Assembly: GCA_039822785.1 (NCBI GenBank) | Contig: JBCBMO010000005.1 | Coordinates: 248,001 to 312,000, forward strand | DNA from: Thermohalobaculum sp039822785 | Lineage (GTDB): Bacteria; Pseudomonadota; Alphaproteobacteria; Rhodobacterales; Rhodobacteraceae | Direction: 5' to 3' | Length of the DNA stretch: 64,000 nt | Shown: piece after piece, positions 42,161-50,757 of the stretch | How the letters are laid out: every line of letters begins with the position of its first letter | Position numbering within the stretch: position 1 is the stretch's first letter | Position numbers and translations under genes: made by a program | Notes under the pieces: model-generated | Seen by the model: the letters and a program-made list of their open reading frames with translations, nothing else | Told to the model about the DNA's origin: nothing | Databases searched by the model: none

Positions 42161-42904
42161 ATGAAGATTGGGATCCTGCAGGTGGGGCGCGTGGCCGACC
42201 CCCTGGTTGCACGCTACGGCGAGTACCCGCCGATGTTCGAGGACATGTTCGCCGAGGCCGCGCCCGATTTCACCTATGCCTACTACGAGACCGTCGCGGG
42301 CGTGCTGCCCGCGCATCCGCAGGAGGCCGACGGCTGGGTCATCACCGGCTCGAAATGGGGCGTCTACGACGATGTCCCCTGGATCGAGCCGCTGAAGGAT
42401 TTCATCCGGGCCGCGCGCGCCGCCGACGTGCCGATGCTCGGCATCTGTTTTGGCCACCAGGTCATGGCAGAGGCGCTGGGCGGACGGGCCGTGAAGTCCG
42501 ACAAGGGTTGGGCCTTTGGGCGCCACGACTACACCCTGCACCACACCCCCAGTTGGATGGAGGGGGCGGCCGAGAGCGTGGGTCTCTTCGCCAACCATCA
42601 GGACCAGGTCACCGCGATTCCCGAGGACGCGACGCTCATCGCCTCCAACGACCACTGCAGCCACGCCATCGTCGTCTACGGCGAGCCGGAGGCACCCTGG
42701 GGCTTTACCATCCAGCCCCACCCGGAGTTCGACCGCAGCTACGCGGGCGACCTGATCCGCTACCTGCTGGATCAGGGCCGGGCCCCGGCGGATGTCGCCC
42801 TCCCGGCGCTGGAGACGATCCCCGGCGGGCAGGAGAGCGATCTGGCGGCGCGGTGGTCGGCCGCCTTCCTTCGGCTGGCCGCACGGCGGGCAAAGGCAGC
42901 GTAA
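42161..42904 (+). CDS. Class I glutamine amidotransferase-like protein
   Basis: A 247-residue stand-alone GATase1 domain. The nucleophile Cys is in MLGICFGHQVMAEALGG, with His and Glu of the triad in IQPHPEFDRSYAG. FANHQDQV is a further conserved block. Such proteins resemble GMP synthase amidotransferase domains and include gamma-glutamyl hydrolases acting on amines or glutathione. No synthase partner is adjacent, so a gamma-glutamyl hydrolase role is possible but unproven. Confidence 0.85.
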   Translation: MKIGILQVGRVADPLVARYGEYPPMFEDMFAEAAPDFTYAYYETVAGVLPAHPQEADGWVITGSKWGVYDDVPWIEPLKDFIRAARAADVPMLGICFGHQVMAEALGGRAVKSDKGWAFGRHDYTLHHTPSWMEGAAESVGLFANHQDQVTAIPEDATLIASNDHCSHAIVVYGEPEAPWGFTIQPHPEFDRSYAGDLIRYLLDQGRAPADVALPALETIPGGQESDLAARWSAAFLRLAARRAKAA

Positions 42905-42943
42905 CGCGCTGCCCGCCACCGCTGGCGACTCGGGCCCCTAGCG

Positions 42944-42959
42944 ACACCCCTGGGGGTGT
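42944..42959 (+). terminator. Terminator between convergent genes
   Basis: ACACCCC (42944-42950) and GGGGTGT (42953-42959) form a seven-base-pair stem followed by TTGCT. It sits between the amidotransferase stop and the convergent YdcH-like gene. Confidence 0.5.
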
Positions 42960-42971
42960 TTGCTGGGTCTC

Positions 42972-43139
42972 TCAGTGTTTGGTGAGTTTTTGGATTTCGT
43001 CCTTCAGATGCAGCTTTTGCCGCTTCATCCGGGCGATGATGAGGTCGTCTGTGCCCGGTCGGGCCTGCTCTGCCTCAATTTGTCGATCAAGCGCTTCGTG
43101 CTTACGGCGAAGTTCATGGACATGAGAAGTTAGGCTCAT
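42972..43139 (-). CDS. YdcH/DUF465-family protein
   Basis: A 55-residue helical protein with the DUF465 pattern: MSLTSHVHELRRKHEALDRQ at the start, a short break at RPGTDD, and the closing MKRQKLHLKDEIQKLTKH. This gives two antiparallel charged helices. AGGGAG lies six bases before ATG 43139, and a TATAAC box lies about 25 bases further upstream. The family is common, small and uncharacterised. Confidence 0.85.
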   Translation of the reverse strand: MSLTSHVHELRRKHEALDRQIEAEQARPGTDDLIIARMKRQKLHLKDEIQKLTKH

Positions 43140-43253
43140 GAGGATCTCCCTTTGTGCACGCGTTATATGGTGATTACAGCAGCGAAAATCCGATGTGTCA
43201 CCTCCTTGACGAAAACCTTTACCTTTGGGTGATTGAACCGTGAAGGTATCGGC

Positions 43254-44450
43254 TCAAGCCGGTAGCGCGCGTTCGACAAGCCCGGACCAGAACGCGACAC
43301 CCGCCGGCAGCGCCCGGTCGTTGAAGTCATAGGCAGGGTGGTGCAGCGGCGCGCTCTCGCCATTGCCGATCAGCACGTAGCAGCCCGGCACTTCGTTCGC
43401 GAGAAAGGCGAAGTCCTCCCCGCCCATGGTCTTAGGATGGCCCCGGGTGATGGTCGCATCGCCGAAGATGTCGCGCAGCGCCGCCTCGGCGAAATCCGTG
43501 GTGGCGGCGTCGTTGACCGTCGGCGGATAGGGGTTCTTGCCCCGCTCGATGGTGATGTCGACGCCAAAGGCCCTGCCGATCTCACCGCAGAGGCGCGCCT
43601 GCTCCTCCACGATCATCGCCTGGACATCCCGATCGAAGCTGCGGGTCGTGCCAGACAGGACCGCCTCGGCCGGGATGACATTGTGGGTGTGCCCTGCGTT
43701 GAACTGCGTGATCGACACCACCGCCGGATGCTGCGGGTCGACCCGGCGGCTGACGATCGCCTGCATGGCCTGGACGAGCGCTGCGCCGGCCACGATCGGA
43801 TCTCGGGTCATATGCGGAAAGGCCGCGTGCCCGCCAGTCCCCTTGATCGTGATCTTGAACTCATCCGCCGCTGCGAAAACCGGCCCCTCGGTCAGCGCGA
43901 AATGCCCCGCCTCCAGGCCCGGCCAGTTATGCATGCCGAAGACGCGATTGACCGGGTAGCGGTCGAACAGCCCGTCCTCGATCATCGCCTTGGCGCCCGC
44001 GCCGCCTTCCTCGGCCGGCTGAAAGCAGAGGTGCAGCGTGCCGTCGAAGTTCCGCGTCTCCGCCAGCCGCTTGGCCGCCCCCAGCAGCATCGTCGTGTGC
44101 CCGTCATGGCCGCAGGCATGCATGACGCCGGGGTTCTGAGAGGCATGCTCGGCCCCGGTCGCCTCCTCGATCGGCAGGGCATCCATATCGGCGCGGATCA
44201 TGATCGCCCGCCCCTCCGTACCGCCGCGTTGACCATGCAGGGTGGCGACGATGCCGGTGCCGCCCACGCCGGTCTCGACCGCGTCGAAGCCGAAGGCACG
44301 CAGCTTCTCGGCGACTACGGCTGCGGTGCGATGCTCGGCGTAGCCAAGCTCCGGGTGGCGGTGAAAATCGCGGCGCCACTCGGTCAACTCGTCAGCCATG
44401 GCCGCGATCGCATTGGCGACCGGAACCGACGGCTTGCTGGCGTCCTGCAT
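43254..44450 (-). CDS. M20-family amidohydrolase (hippurate hydrolase-like)
   Basis: Zinc or manganese amidohydrolase of 398 residues. Metal and catalytic residues are visible in RADMDALPIEE, HACGHDGHTTMLLG, QPAEEGGAGAKAMI and the late LHHPAYDFND. The dimerisation lid occupies about 185-300. The start WRRDFHRHPELGYAEHRT is typical of the HipO/AbgB subgroup, which cleaves N-acyl amino acids. Its ATG overlaps the preceding methyltransferase stop by one base. Substrate not determined. Confidence 0.9.
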   Translation of the reverse strand: MQDASKPSVPVANAIAAMADELTEWRRDFHRHPELGYAEHRTAAVVAEKLRAFGFDAVETGVGGTGIVATLHGQRGGTEGRAIMIRADMDALPIEEATGAEHASQNPGVMHACGHDGHTTMLLGAAKRLAETRNFDGTLHLCFQPAEEGGAGAKAMIEDGLFDRYPVNRVFGMHNWPGLEAGHFALTEGPVFAAADEFKITIKGTGGHAAFPHMTRDPIVAGAALVQAMQAIVSRRVDPQHPAVVSITQFNAGHTHNVIPAEAVLSGTTRSFDRDVQAMIVEEQARLCGEIGRAFGVDITIERGKNPYPPTVNDAATTDFAEAALRDIFGDATITRGHPKTMGGEDFAFLANEVPGCYVLIGNGESAPLHHPAYDFNDRALPAGVAFWSGLVERALPA

Positions 44451-45241
44451 CAGGGTCTCTCCGTAAGCGGGAGGGGCGCCCCCTCGCTCAGGATCGCGCG
44501 CGCCTCGGGGCTGAAATCGTCCTCGTCCCGAATGTGCGCCGCACCGTGGTGCAGGACAAGGGGCGCAAGCAGCACGAGGGGGCTGCGGACCTGGGTTCTC
44601 GCGGTCACGATCACGCGCCCTGCGGGCCGCCCGGCGCGCGGCGCGAGCGGGAGCACCCGGATCTCCCCCGCCGGTCCTGAAAGGGCGGTAAGGATCGCAT
44701 CCAACCGCTCGGCCCGGTGGATCAGCGTCACCCGGCCGCGGGGGCGGGTACGGGCCAGGGCCGCGGCGATCCAGGCGGCGAGATCCCCCGGCTGCTCCCG
44801 ATGCGCACGGTCCCGCGCCTCGGTCGCGCTGGCCGGGCCATGGGCATGCCAGGGCGGGTTCAGCATGACGTGGTCGAACTGACGGGCGCGCAACGCGGCT
44901 GGCATGGCGGTGACGTCGCCCTCCACGACTTCGAGCGTCACGCCGGCCTCGGCCGCATTGGCCCGGGCGAGGGCCGCATAGCCGGCCTGGATCTCGATGC
45001 CCGTCAGCGACAGCGCAGGCACCCGGGCGGCGAGGCAGAGGGAGGCCGCCCCGGCCCCCAACCCAAGCTCAAGCACGCTTTCGCCGGCACACGCAGGCAC
45101 GGCAGCGGCCATCAGCACTGGGTCGGTGGCGGCGCGGTAGCCTTCGCGCGGCTGGTTCAGGATCACGCGGCCGCCGAGCAGGGCATCGCGCGTCAGCGGG
45201 CCCAGCGCCGCCGTGGCCGCCGCGAGATCCGCCTCGCTCAG
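44450..45241 (-). CDS. TrmN6-like N6-adenine methyltransferase with apparent CTG start
   Basis: SAM-dependent methyltransferase of the MTS family; relatives methylate A37 of tRNA1(Val). Motif I is VLELGLGAGAASLCLAAR and the catalytic motif is NPPW. The conserved N-terminal block TRDALLGGRVILNQPREGYRAATDPVL lies mostly upstream of the first GTG (45166). The only initiator for the whole block is a CTG at 45241 in a CTGA overlap with the DUF2007 stop, with GAGG about seven bases upstream. That gives 263 residues. If GTG were used, the conserved TRDALLGG segment would be lost. Confidence 0.75.
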   Translation of the reverse strand: MSEADLAAATAALGPLTRDALLGGRVILNQPREGYRAATDPVLMAAAVPACAGESVLELGLGAGAASLCLAARVPALSLTGIEIQAGYAALARANAAEAGVTLEVVEGDVTAMPAALRARQFDHVMLNPPWHAHGPASATEARDRAHREQPGDLAAWIAAALARTRPRGRVTLIHRAERLDAILTALSGPAGEIRVLPLAPRAGRPAGRVIVTARTQVRSPLVLLAPLVLHHGAAHIRDEDDFSPEARAILSEGAPLPLTERP

Positions 45242-45468
45242 ATCCAGCCCTCACGCTCGTAGGGCTCGATCCCGTTGTCGCGCAGGATCGCGCGGGCGCG
45301 AAACAGGTCGCGGCTGGCCACCATGATGCGGCGGGGGATCGCACCGATCGACCCTTCGATCATGCTCGTGTTGCTGTCGAATACCACGCAGTCTATATCC
45401 TCGCCGGACAAGAGCGCCTCGACGAAGGGCGGCAGGGTCGGGTCGGTCGTCCGCAGCAGTTCTTCCAT
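45238..45468 (-). CDS. DUF2007 family protein
   Basis: A 76-residue protein of the DUF2007 (putative signal-transducing) family: MEELLRTTDPTLPPFVEALLSGEDIDCVVFDSNTSMIEGSIGAIPRRIMV. The fold is a small ferredoxin-like domain related to PII-type folds. It is the first gene of a three-gene string with the methyltransferase and the M20 hydrolase, linked by overlaps. It is divergent from the polyprenyl synthase gene. Confidence 0.85.
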   Translation of the reverse strand: MEELLRTTDPTLPPFVEALLSGEDIDCVVFDSNTSMIEGSIGAIPRRIMVASRDLFRARAILRDNGIEPYEREGWI

Positions 45469-45581
45469 GGTGCTGAAGGGGATACGACAGCTCGTGCGGC
45501 AGGTCGAGAGCCGACGACATTCGCGCCGACCGGGGAGGAGAGCCCTCCCGCGGGCCAGCCGCGCGACAGGAGCGAGCCGCG

Positions 45582-46610
45582 ATGAGTGCCCGAGCCATGT
45601 CCGATGCCACGCCCGGCAGCACCCCAGCGCCCACGCCCTTCGAGCGGCTGACGGCGCTGGTGGCAGATGATCTCACCGCGGTGAACGCGCTGATCCGGGA
45701 ACGGATGGCGAGCGAGCATGCCCCGCGCATCCCGGAGATCTCGGCGCATCTGATCGAGGCCGGCGGCAAGCGGCTGCGCCCGATCCTGACGCTCGCTTCG
45801 GCCCAGCTCTGCGGCTATGGCGGGCAGGACCATATCAAGCTCGCCGCGACGGTGGAGTTCATCCATACCGCGACCCTGCTGCATGACGATGTGGTCGACG
45901 AGAGTGCGCGGCGCCGTGGCCGGCCGACGGCGAACATCCTGTTCGACAACAAATCGTCGGTTCTGGTGGGCGACTACCTCTTCGCCCGCGCCTTCCGGCT
46001 GATGGTGGAGACAGGGAGCCTGCGCGTGCTCGACATCCTCTCCGAGGCCTCGGCCGTGATCGCGGAGGGGGAGGTACTGCAGCTCGCCACCGCCCACGAT
46101 GTGACCACCGATACCGCGCGCTATGAGCAGGTGATCCGCGGCAAGACCGCCGCGCTCTTCGCCGCGGCGGCGGAGGCAGGGGCGGTCATTGCCGGCGCCG
46201 ACGACGCCCGGGTGGCGGCGCTGCGGACCTTTGGCGATGCGCTCGGCATGGCGTTCCAGCTCGCCGACGACTGGCTCGACTATGCCGGCGAAGGCGGCAA
46301 GCTCGGCAAGAACACCGGCGACGATTTCCGCGAGGGGAAGGTGACCATGCCCGTGATCCGTGCCATCGAGGCGGCGGATGACGAGGCCCGCGCCTTCTGG
46401 AAACGCACCATCGGCGACGGCAAGCAGACCCCGGGCGACCTGGAAACGGCGCTCGACTACCTGCGCACCACCGGCGCGCTGGAGGCGACCCGGACCGCCG
46501 CCCAAGCCGAGGCCGACCGCGCCATCGCCGCCCTCGACGGCTTCCCAGATGGCGCACTCAAGGCCGCCATGATCGACACCGCGGGCTCTGTCGTCGCCCG
46601 CAACGTCTAG
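45582..46610 (+). CDS. ispB: Long-chain polyprenyl diphosphate synthase
   Basis: Extends IPP onto allylic diphosphates to make the ubiquinone side chain. The first Asp-rich motif is LLHDDVVDES, the second ADDWLDYAG, and GGKRLRPILTLASAQLCG precedes them. Small residues before the first motif fit a long-chain product, probably decaprenyl (C50) as in related Alphaproteobacteria; chain length cannot be fixed from the sequence. The frame has 342 residues. ispE is convergent immediately downstream, and ispH is also in the window. Confidence 0.92.
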   Translation: MSARAMSDATPGSTPAPTPFERLTALVADDLTAVNALIRERMASEHAPRIPEISAHLIEAGGKRLRPILTLASAQLCGYGGQDHIKLAATVEFIHTATLLHDDVVDESARRRGRPTANILFDNKSSVLVGDYLFARAFRLMVETGSLRVLDILSEASAVIAEGEVLQLATAHDVTTDTARYEQVIRGKTAALFAAAAEAGAVIAGADDARVAALRTFGDALGMAFQLADDWLDYAGEGGKLGKNTGDDFREGKVTMPVIRAIEAADDEARAFWKRTIGDGKQTPGDLETALDYLRTTGALEATRTAAQAEADRAIAALDGFPDGALKAAMIDTAGSVVARNV

Positions 46611-46635
46611 GCGCGCTGGACGCGAAGCCTGAGAT

Positions 46636-47523
46636 CTAGACCGGTGCCGTCGCGACCCACCAGCTAGGCGCGTCGCGGCGCAGGCGGTCGGCCAGGGCGG
46701 TCGCGGCGGCTTCGCTCTCGAACAGCGCGAAGCATGTGGCGCCGGAGCCGGACATGCGAGCGAGCGGCGCCTCGGACAGTGCGTCGAGCACCGCCGCGAC
46801 GGGCGGGCACAGGCGCCGCGCCGCGGGCTCCAGGTCGTTGCGCCCCTGTCCCAGCCAGTCGAGGAAGGCGCCCGCGTCGGCAAAGCCGTCCGACGGGACC
46901 GGCGCCATGGCGGGATGGGTCTTTCGCGCCGTCTCATGGAAGACCGCCCGGGTCTCGACCTGAACCAACGGGTTGACCAGCACGATCCAGAGCGGCGGCA
47001 GCGCCGGGCCCGCGGACAATTGCTCGCCGATCCCTTCCATCATCATCGGCTGGGGGCAGCGGCAGCAGACAGGAACATCCGCACCGAGGCGGAGCGCCAG
47101 CCCCTCGGGCACCGCCACATCCCACCGCCGGGCGAGCAGGCGCAGCGCCGCCGCCGCATCCGAGGACCCCCCCCCGATACCGGAGGCGACGGGCAGGTTC
47201 TTGACCAGCCGCAGCGCCGCTTGGGGTCGCGCCACCCCAGTCGCCGCCGCCAGATCCGCCGCCGCCCGCAGCACCAGATTGTCGCCATCGGCCGGCAGGC
47301 TGTCGCCAAAGGGGCCGGCCAGCGACAGGCCGAGACCTGGGCCATCCTCCACCTCCAGCACGTCACCGAGGTTGGGGAAGACCACCAGGCTCTGCAGCAG
47401 GTGATAGCCGTCCTCGCGCAGGCCACGCAGGTGCAGAAACAGGTTCACCTTGGCCCGCGCCAGCTCCTGCGTCGGCTGCCGGCGCGCCGCGAGGGCGATC
47501 ACCCTGTCATCACCGCTGCTCAT
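46636..47523 (-). CDS. ispE: 4-diphosphocytidyl-2-C-methyl-D-erythritol kinase
   Basis: Fourth step of the MEP isoprenoid pathway. It has the GHMP-kinase pattern: ELARAKVNLFLHLRGLREDGYHLLQSLVV with the catalytic Lys, the glycine loop PVASGIGGGSSDAAAAL, GADVPVC with the catalytic Asp, and MSGSGATCFALF. The start is placed at ATG 47523 (295 residues) because a longer frame enters an intergenic hairpin. It has a somewhat long N-terminus before the kinase core. Confidence 0.93.
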   Translation of the reverse strand: MSSGDDRVIALAARRQPTQELARAKVNLFLHLRGLREDGYHLLQSLVVFPNLGDVLEVEDGPGLGLSLAGPFGDSLPADGDNLVLRAAADLAAATGVARPQAALRLVKNLPVASGIGGGSSDAAAALRLLARRWDVAVPEGLALRLGADVPVCCRCPQPMMMEGIGEQLSAGPALPPLWIVLVNPLVQVETRAVFHETARKTHPAMAPVPSDGFADAGAFLDWLGQGRNDLEPAARRLCPPVAAVLDALSEAPLARMSGSGATCFALFESEAAATALADRLRRDAPSWWVATAPV

Positions 47524-47558
47524 AATGCCCGTTCTATTCCCTGAGGCCGAAACGAGAA

Positions 47559-47583
47559 ACGCCACCCCGCGTTGGGGTGGCGT
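47559..47583 (-). terminator. Hairpin between TPR gene and ispE
   Basis: ACGCCACCCC (47559-47568) and GGGGTGGCGT (47574-47583) form a perfect ten-base-pair stem with a five-base loop. On the minus strand it follows the TPR gene and is followed by a T-containing run (GTTTCTCGTTTC). It probably terminates TPR-gene transcripts before ispE. Confidence 0.6.
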
Positions 47584-47638
47584 CGTGCCTATCGCAGCCG
47601 GGTGGCGCTGTCAGCCCGCTCCGCCGATCGCGGCAGCG

Positions 47639-49438
47639 TCAGCCGCCGTCGGCTTCCTTCTTCTCGGCTTCCTCGAGCGTGATGATCGCGGGCTCACCGG
47701 CGGCCGCCTCCTCCTCGAGGATCACGTCCAGCCCGCGGTCGAGCTTCGCGCGGATCCGCACGGCGTCCTTGTCCTCGGGCTCGAAGGACAGCGCACGTTT
47801 CCACTGGAAGCGCGCCTCGGTGCGCCGGCCGACCATCCAGAGCGCATCGCCGAAGTGGTCGTTGATTACCGGGTCCACGGGGCGCAGCTCGACGGCACGC
47901 TCCATGTTCACCACGGCTTCCTCGAACTTGCCGAGGCGCCACTGCACCCAGCCCAGGCTGTCGACGATGTAGCCGTCCTCCGGGCGCTGCTCGACGGCCT
48001 TTTCGATCATCTCCTCGGCCTCCGCCATGTTGCGGCGAAGCTCAACCCAGGAGTAGCCGAGGTAGTTGAGGACAAGCGGCTGATCGGGCTCAAGCTCCAG
48101 CGCCTTGAGGAAATCGTCCTCGGCCAGCTCCCACTGCTCGGAGCGCTCGTAGCTGATGCCGCGCTGGTAGAAATAGACCCAGTGCAGGGGCTCGACCGGA
48201 TCGAGCAGCTTGATCGCGGCGTCATAGGCGACGGCGGCATCGGCGAAACGCTCCTCGCGCCGCAGCATGTTGCCGAGCGCTTCGTGCGCATCGATCGAGC
48301 GGGGGAAGCGGGCCACCACCTCGCGCATGGCGATGACGGCGGGTTCGATCTGCCCGGCGGACTGCATCGCCTCCGCCCGGCCGATCTGGGCCTGCATCGC
48401 CTCCGGCGCGTTGCGCGGCACGCTCTCATAGGCCGCGATGGCAAGGTCGTACTGCTCGTCACGGCGCAGCATCTGCGCCATCAGCAGCTTGGCGTCGGTC
48501 AGGTCGGGGTTCAGATACGTGCCAAGGCGCGCATAGGCGAGGCCGATGATGCTGTTCTGGCCACGCGTCAGGAAGCCCGAGATGCCGAACAGCGCCTCCG
48601 CCGCGCCCTCCGCGCCGGTGGTCACGACCGGACCCGGGATCGTGCCGGCCTCCAGATCCTCGCGCAGGGCCCGCAGTTGCGCGCCATCGCGGGTGCGGGC
48701 GAGCTGCTCGTCGATCAGGGCGATGGCTTCCGCGACCTTGCCGGACCGCGCCAACGCGCCGGCGTGCACCCGGGTCAGGCGGTTGGTGGGCGCCCCGGCC
48801 CGCTCGGTGGTGATGGCGAAGGCCTCGACTGCCGCCGCATCATCGCCGAGTGCCGCATCGAGAATGCCGAGGTGATAGGTCGACAGCATCTCGCCGGCGG
48901 CCCCACCGGTCCGCTCGTTCTGCAATGCCTCCAGCGCCGTGCGCGCCCCGGCCGTGTCGTCGACGGCATAGGAGGCCCAGGCTTCGATCAGATGGCCAAC
49001 GAAGGGGCCGGTGGCATCGCCGCGCGCCTCCACCATCTCCAGGATCCCGGCGGCATCGTCGCGGGTGAAAGCCTCCGCGGCGAGCTGCAACAGGGCGATC
49101 TGGCTGTCGCCGTTGATCTCCATCAGCCTGCGCGACAGCGCCACCGCCGTCTCGATCCGGCCGGCGGCGATATTGTGCAGGATCGCCCGCTCAAGCAGGG
49201 CGCCGTTTTCGGGATCCGCCGCGACCGCCTGGGCGTAGAAGTCCGCCGCAACCGCGATGTCGCCGCGCCGTGCCGCGTTCTCGGCCGCCAGATAGGCGCC
49301 GGCGATGCCCGGATCGGACGCTTGTGCCATCGCGCGATCCCCGGGTGCTGCCAACAGCACGGCGGAGAGGGCAACGACAGAGGCTGCCGTGCACAAGGCA
49401 TGCGTCCAGCGGGCCGGGGAGCGGCTAAAGCGGTTCAT
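47639..49438 (-). CDS. Exported tetratricopeptide-repeat protein
   Basis: A 599-residue protein with a signal peptide (hydrophobic AASVVALSAVLLAA, cleavage near AMAQA) and TPR repeats through most of the mature part. Examples are ADFYAQAVAADPENGALLERA near residue 65 and DAHEALGNMLRREERFADAAVAYDAAIKLL near 395. The ATG at 49438 has AGGA nine bases upstream; a TTG one codon earlier is not needed. It lies upstream of ispE as in relatives. Probably a periplasmic or lipoprotein-like scaffold (no lipobox Cys is present). Confidence 0.86.
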   Translation of the reverse strand: MNRFSRSPARWTHALCTAASVVALSAVLLAAPGDRAMAQASDPGIAGAYLAAENAARRGDIAVAADFYAQAVAADPENGALLERAILHNIAAGRIETAVALSRRLMEINGDSQIALLQLAAEAFTRDDAAGILEMVEARGDATGPFVGHLIEAWASYAVDDTAGARTALEALQNERTGGAAGEMLSTYHLGILDAALGDDAAAVEAFAITTERAGAPTNRLTRVHAGALARSGKVAEAIALIDEQLARTRDGAQLRALREDLEAGTIPGPVVTTGAEGAAEALFGISGFLTRGQNSIIGLAYARLGTYLNPDLTDAKLLMAQMLRRDEQYDLAIAAYESVPRNAPEAMQAQIGRAEAMQSAGQIEPAVIAMREVVARFPRSIDAHEALGNMLRREERFADAAVAYDAAIKLLDPVEPLHWVYFYQRGISYERSEQWELAEDDFLKALELEPDQPLVLNYLGYSWVELRRNMAEAEEMIEKAVEQRPEDGYIVDSLGWVQWRLGKFEEAVVNMERAVELRPVDPVINDHFGDALWMVGRRTEARFQWKRALSFEPEDKDAVRIRAKLDRGLDVILEEEAAAGEPAIITLEEAEKKEADGG

Positions 49439-49626
49439 CAAGTCGTATCCTCCTCAATGCGCCTGTTCGAGACGGGGCGGTGCGACCGCGGCCCCATAGA
49501 CTCGTCGACGCTATCCCCAACATGCCCGCAAATCCGGTGGAAAAAAGGTCTCTGACGCATTTTTGCCGTCTACGTCACCAAAGCCGCGGTCAAGGCGCCG
49601 CCGGTTCGACAGACCTGGGGCTTACC

Positions 49627-50757
49627 TTATGCAGCCTGGCGCATCCACTCGACCATCCCCGGGGCGACGATTCCCTGGGCCTTTTGGCTCACGAACACCC
49701 CGATATGGCCCGTGGGCACCGCGATCTCGCGATAGGCGGCATTGCGCAGGTGCTGCTTGAGCGCCCGACTGCAGGGCGGCGGGATGATGTGATCGTGCTC
49801 GGCATAGACGTTGAGCACGGGGCAGGTGATGCACCCCAGGTCGACGCGCACGCCGTCCAGGGTCAGCCGCCCCTCCACCAGCCGGTTCTCGCGGTAAAGC
49901 CCGATCAGCCAGTCGCGGGCCAGCGCCCCCGGCTGATCCGGGCGATCGGCCAGCCATTTCTCCATGCGCAGGAAGGTGTCGAGCGCGTCAGGATCGTCGC
50001 CGATCTCGGCAAGATCCGCGGTGTATTTCGCCACCCATTTGCCCGGCTGCAGCCCGTTGAAGACCTGGCCCGACAGATGGCCCGGCACATTGCCGCCATC
50101 GGCGATCAGCGCCTCGATCAGCTCCGCCGGCAGGGCGCGCAGCCAGACGTTGAGCTGGCCGCGCCCCAGGGCCGGTGCGGTGCGGTCGGCATGAAAGTCG
50201 ATGGGCGTGACCGCCAGCGCCAGCCCCTTCAGCCGCGCCGGATAGAGCGCCGCGTGGCAGGCGGCAAAGACCCCGCCCTGGCAGAGGCCGAAGAGCACCG
50301 CCCGCGGCTCGCCCGAATGCGCCTCCACCGCGTCCAGCGCATCGCCGAGCGACAGATCGGCATAGTCTGCCAGGTTGCGGTAACGGTCCGCGCGCGTGGG
50401 GTTGCCCCAGTCGAGCACGTAGACATCGACCGCCCGCTCCAGCAGGCGGCGCACCAGAGAGCGTTTGGGCTCCAGATCCGTCATGCTCTGGCGGCCGACC
50501 ATGCCGTGGACGATCACCAGCGGGCCAAGCTCGGGTTCCACCAGCGGGCGGTAGCGGGCGAGGCTGATCTTGCCGTCGCGCCAGATCTCGTCCTTGGGCG
50601 TATCGGCAATGGTCACCGCGCGCCGTCGCCGGTCGGCCAGGTTGCCGCCCAGGCGGATCATCCGCCGCGCCGCGTCGATCAGCCCAAAGCTGGGGTCGAC
50701 GCTGACCGGACCCTGGCCGCGGGGCCGGGCGCCGAAATCATCGGCCGGCCCGTTCAT
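49627..50757 (-). CDS. phaC: Class III PHA synthase, catalytic subunit PhaC
   Basis: Polymerises 3-hydroxyacyl-CoA into polyhydroxyalkanoate at the granule surface. The lipase-like box is GLCQGG with catalytic Cys159; Asp322 lies in YAEHDHIIPP and His351 in PTGHIGVF. The Asp-to-His spacing of 29 equals that of the Allochromatium vinosum enzyme. At 376 residues it is the short class III form, not the roughly 600-residue class I enzyme usual in Alphaproteobacteria. Its start overlaps the phaE stop (ATGA), and PhaE is its required partner. Confidence 0.92.
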   Translation of the reverse strand: MNGPADDFGARPRGQGPVSVDPSFGLIDAARRMIRLGGNLADRRRRAVTIADTPKDEIWRDGKISLARYRPLVEPELGPLVIVHGMVGRQSMTDLEPKRSLVRRLLERAVDVYVLDWGNPTRADRYRNLADYADLSLGDALDAVEAHSGEPRAVLFGLCQGGVFAACHAALYPARLKGLALAVTPIDFHADRTAPALGRGQLNVWLRALPAELIEALIADGGNVPGHLSGQVFNGLQPGKWVAKYTADLAEIGDDPDALDTFLRMEKWLADRPDQPGALARDWLIGLYRENRLVEGRLTLDGVRVDLGCITCPVLNVYAEHDHIIPPPCSRALKQHLRNAAYREIAVPTGHIGVFVSQKAQGIVAPGMVEWMRQAA

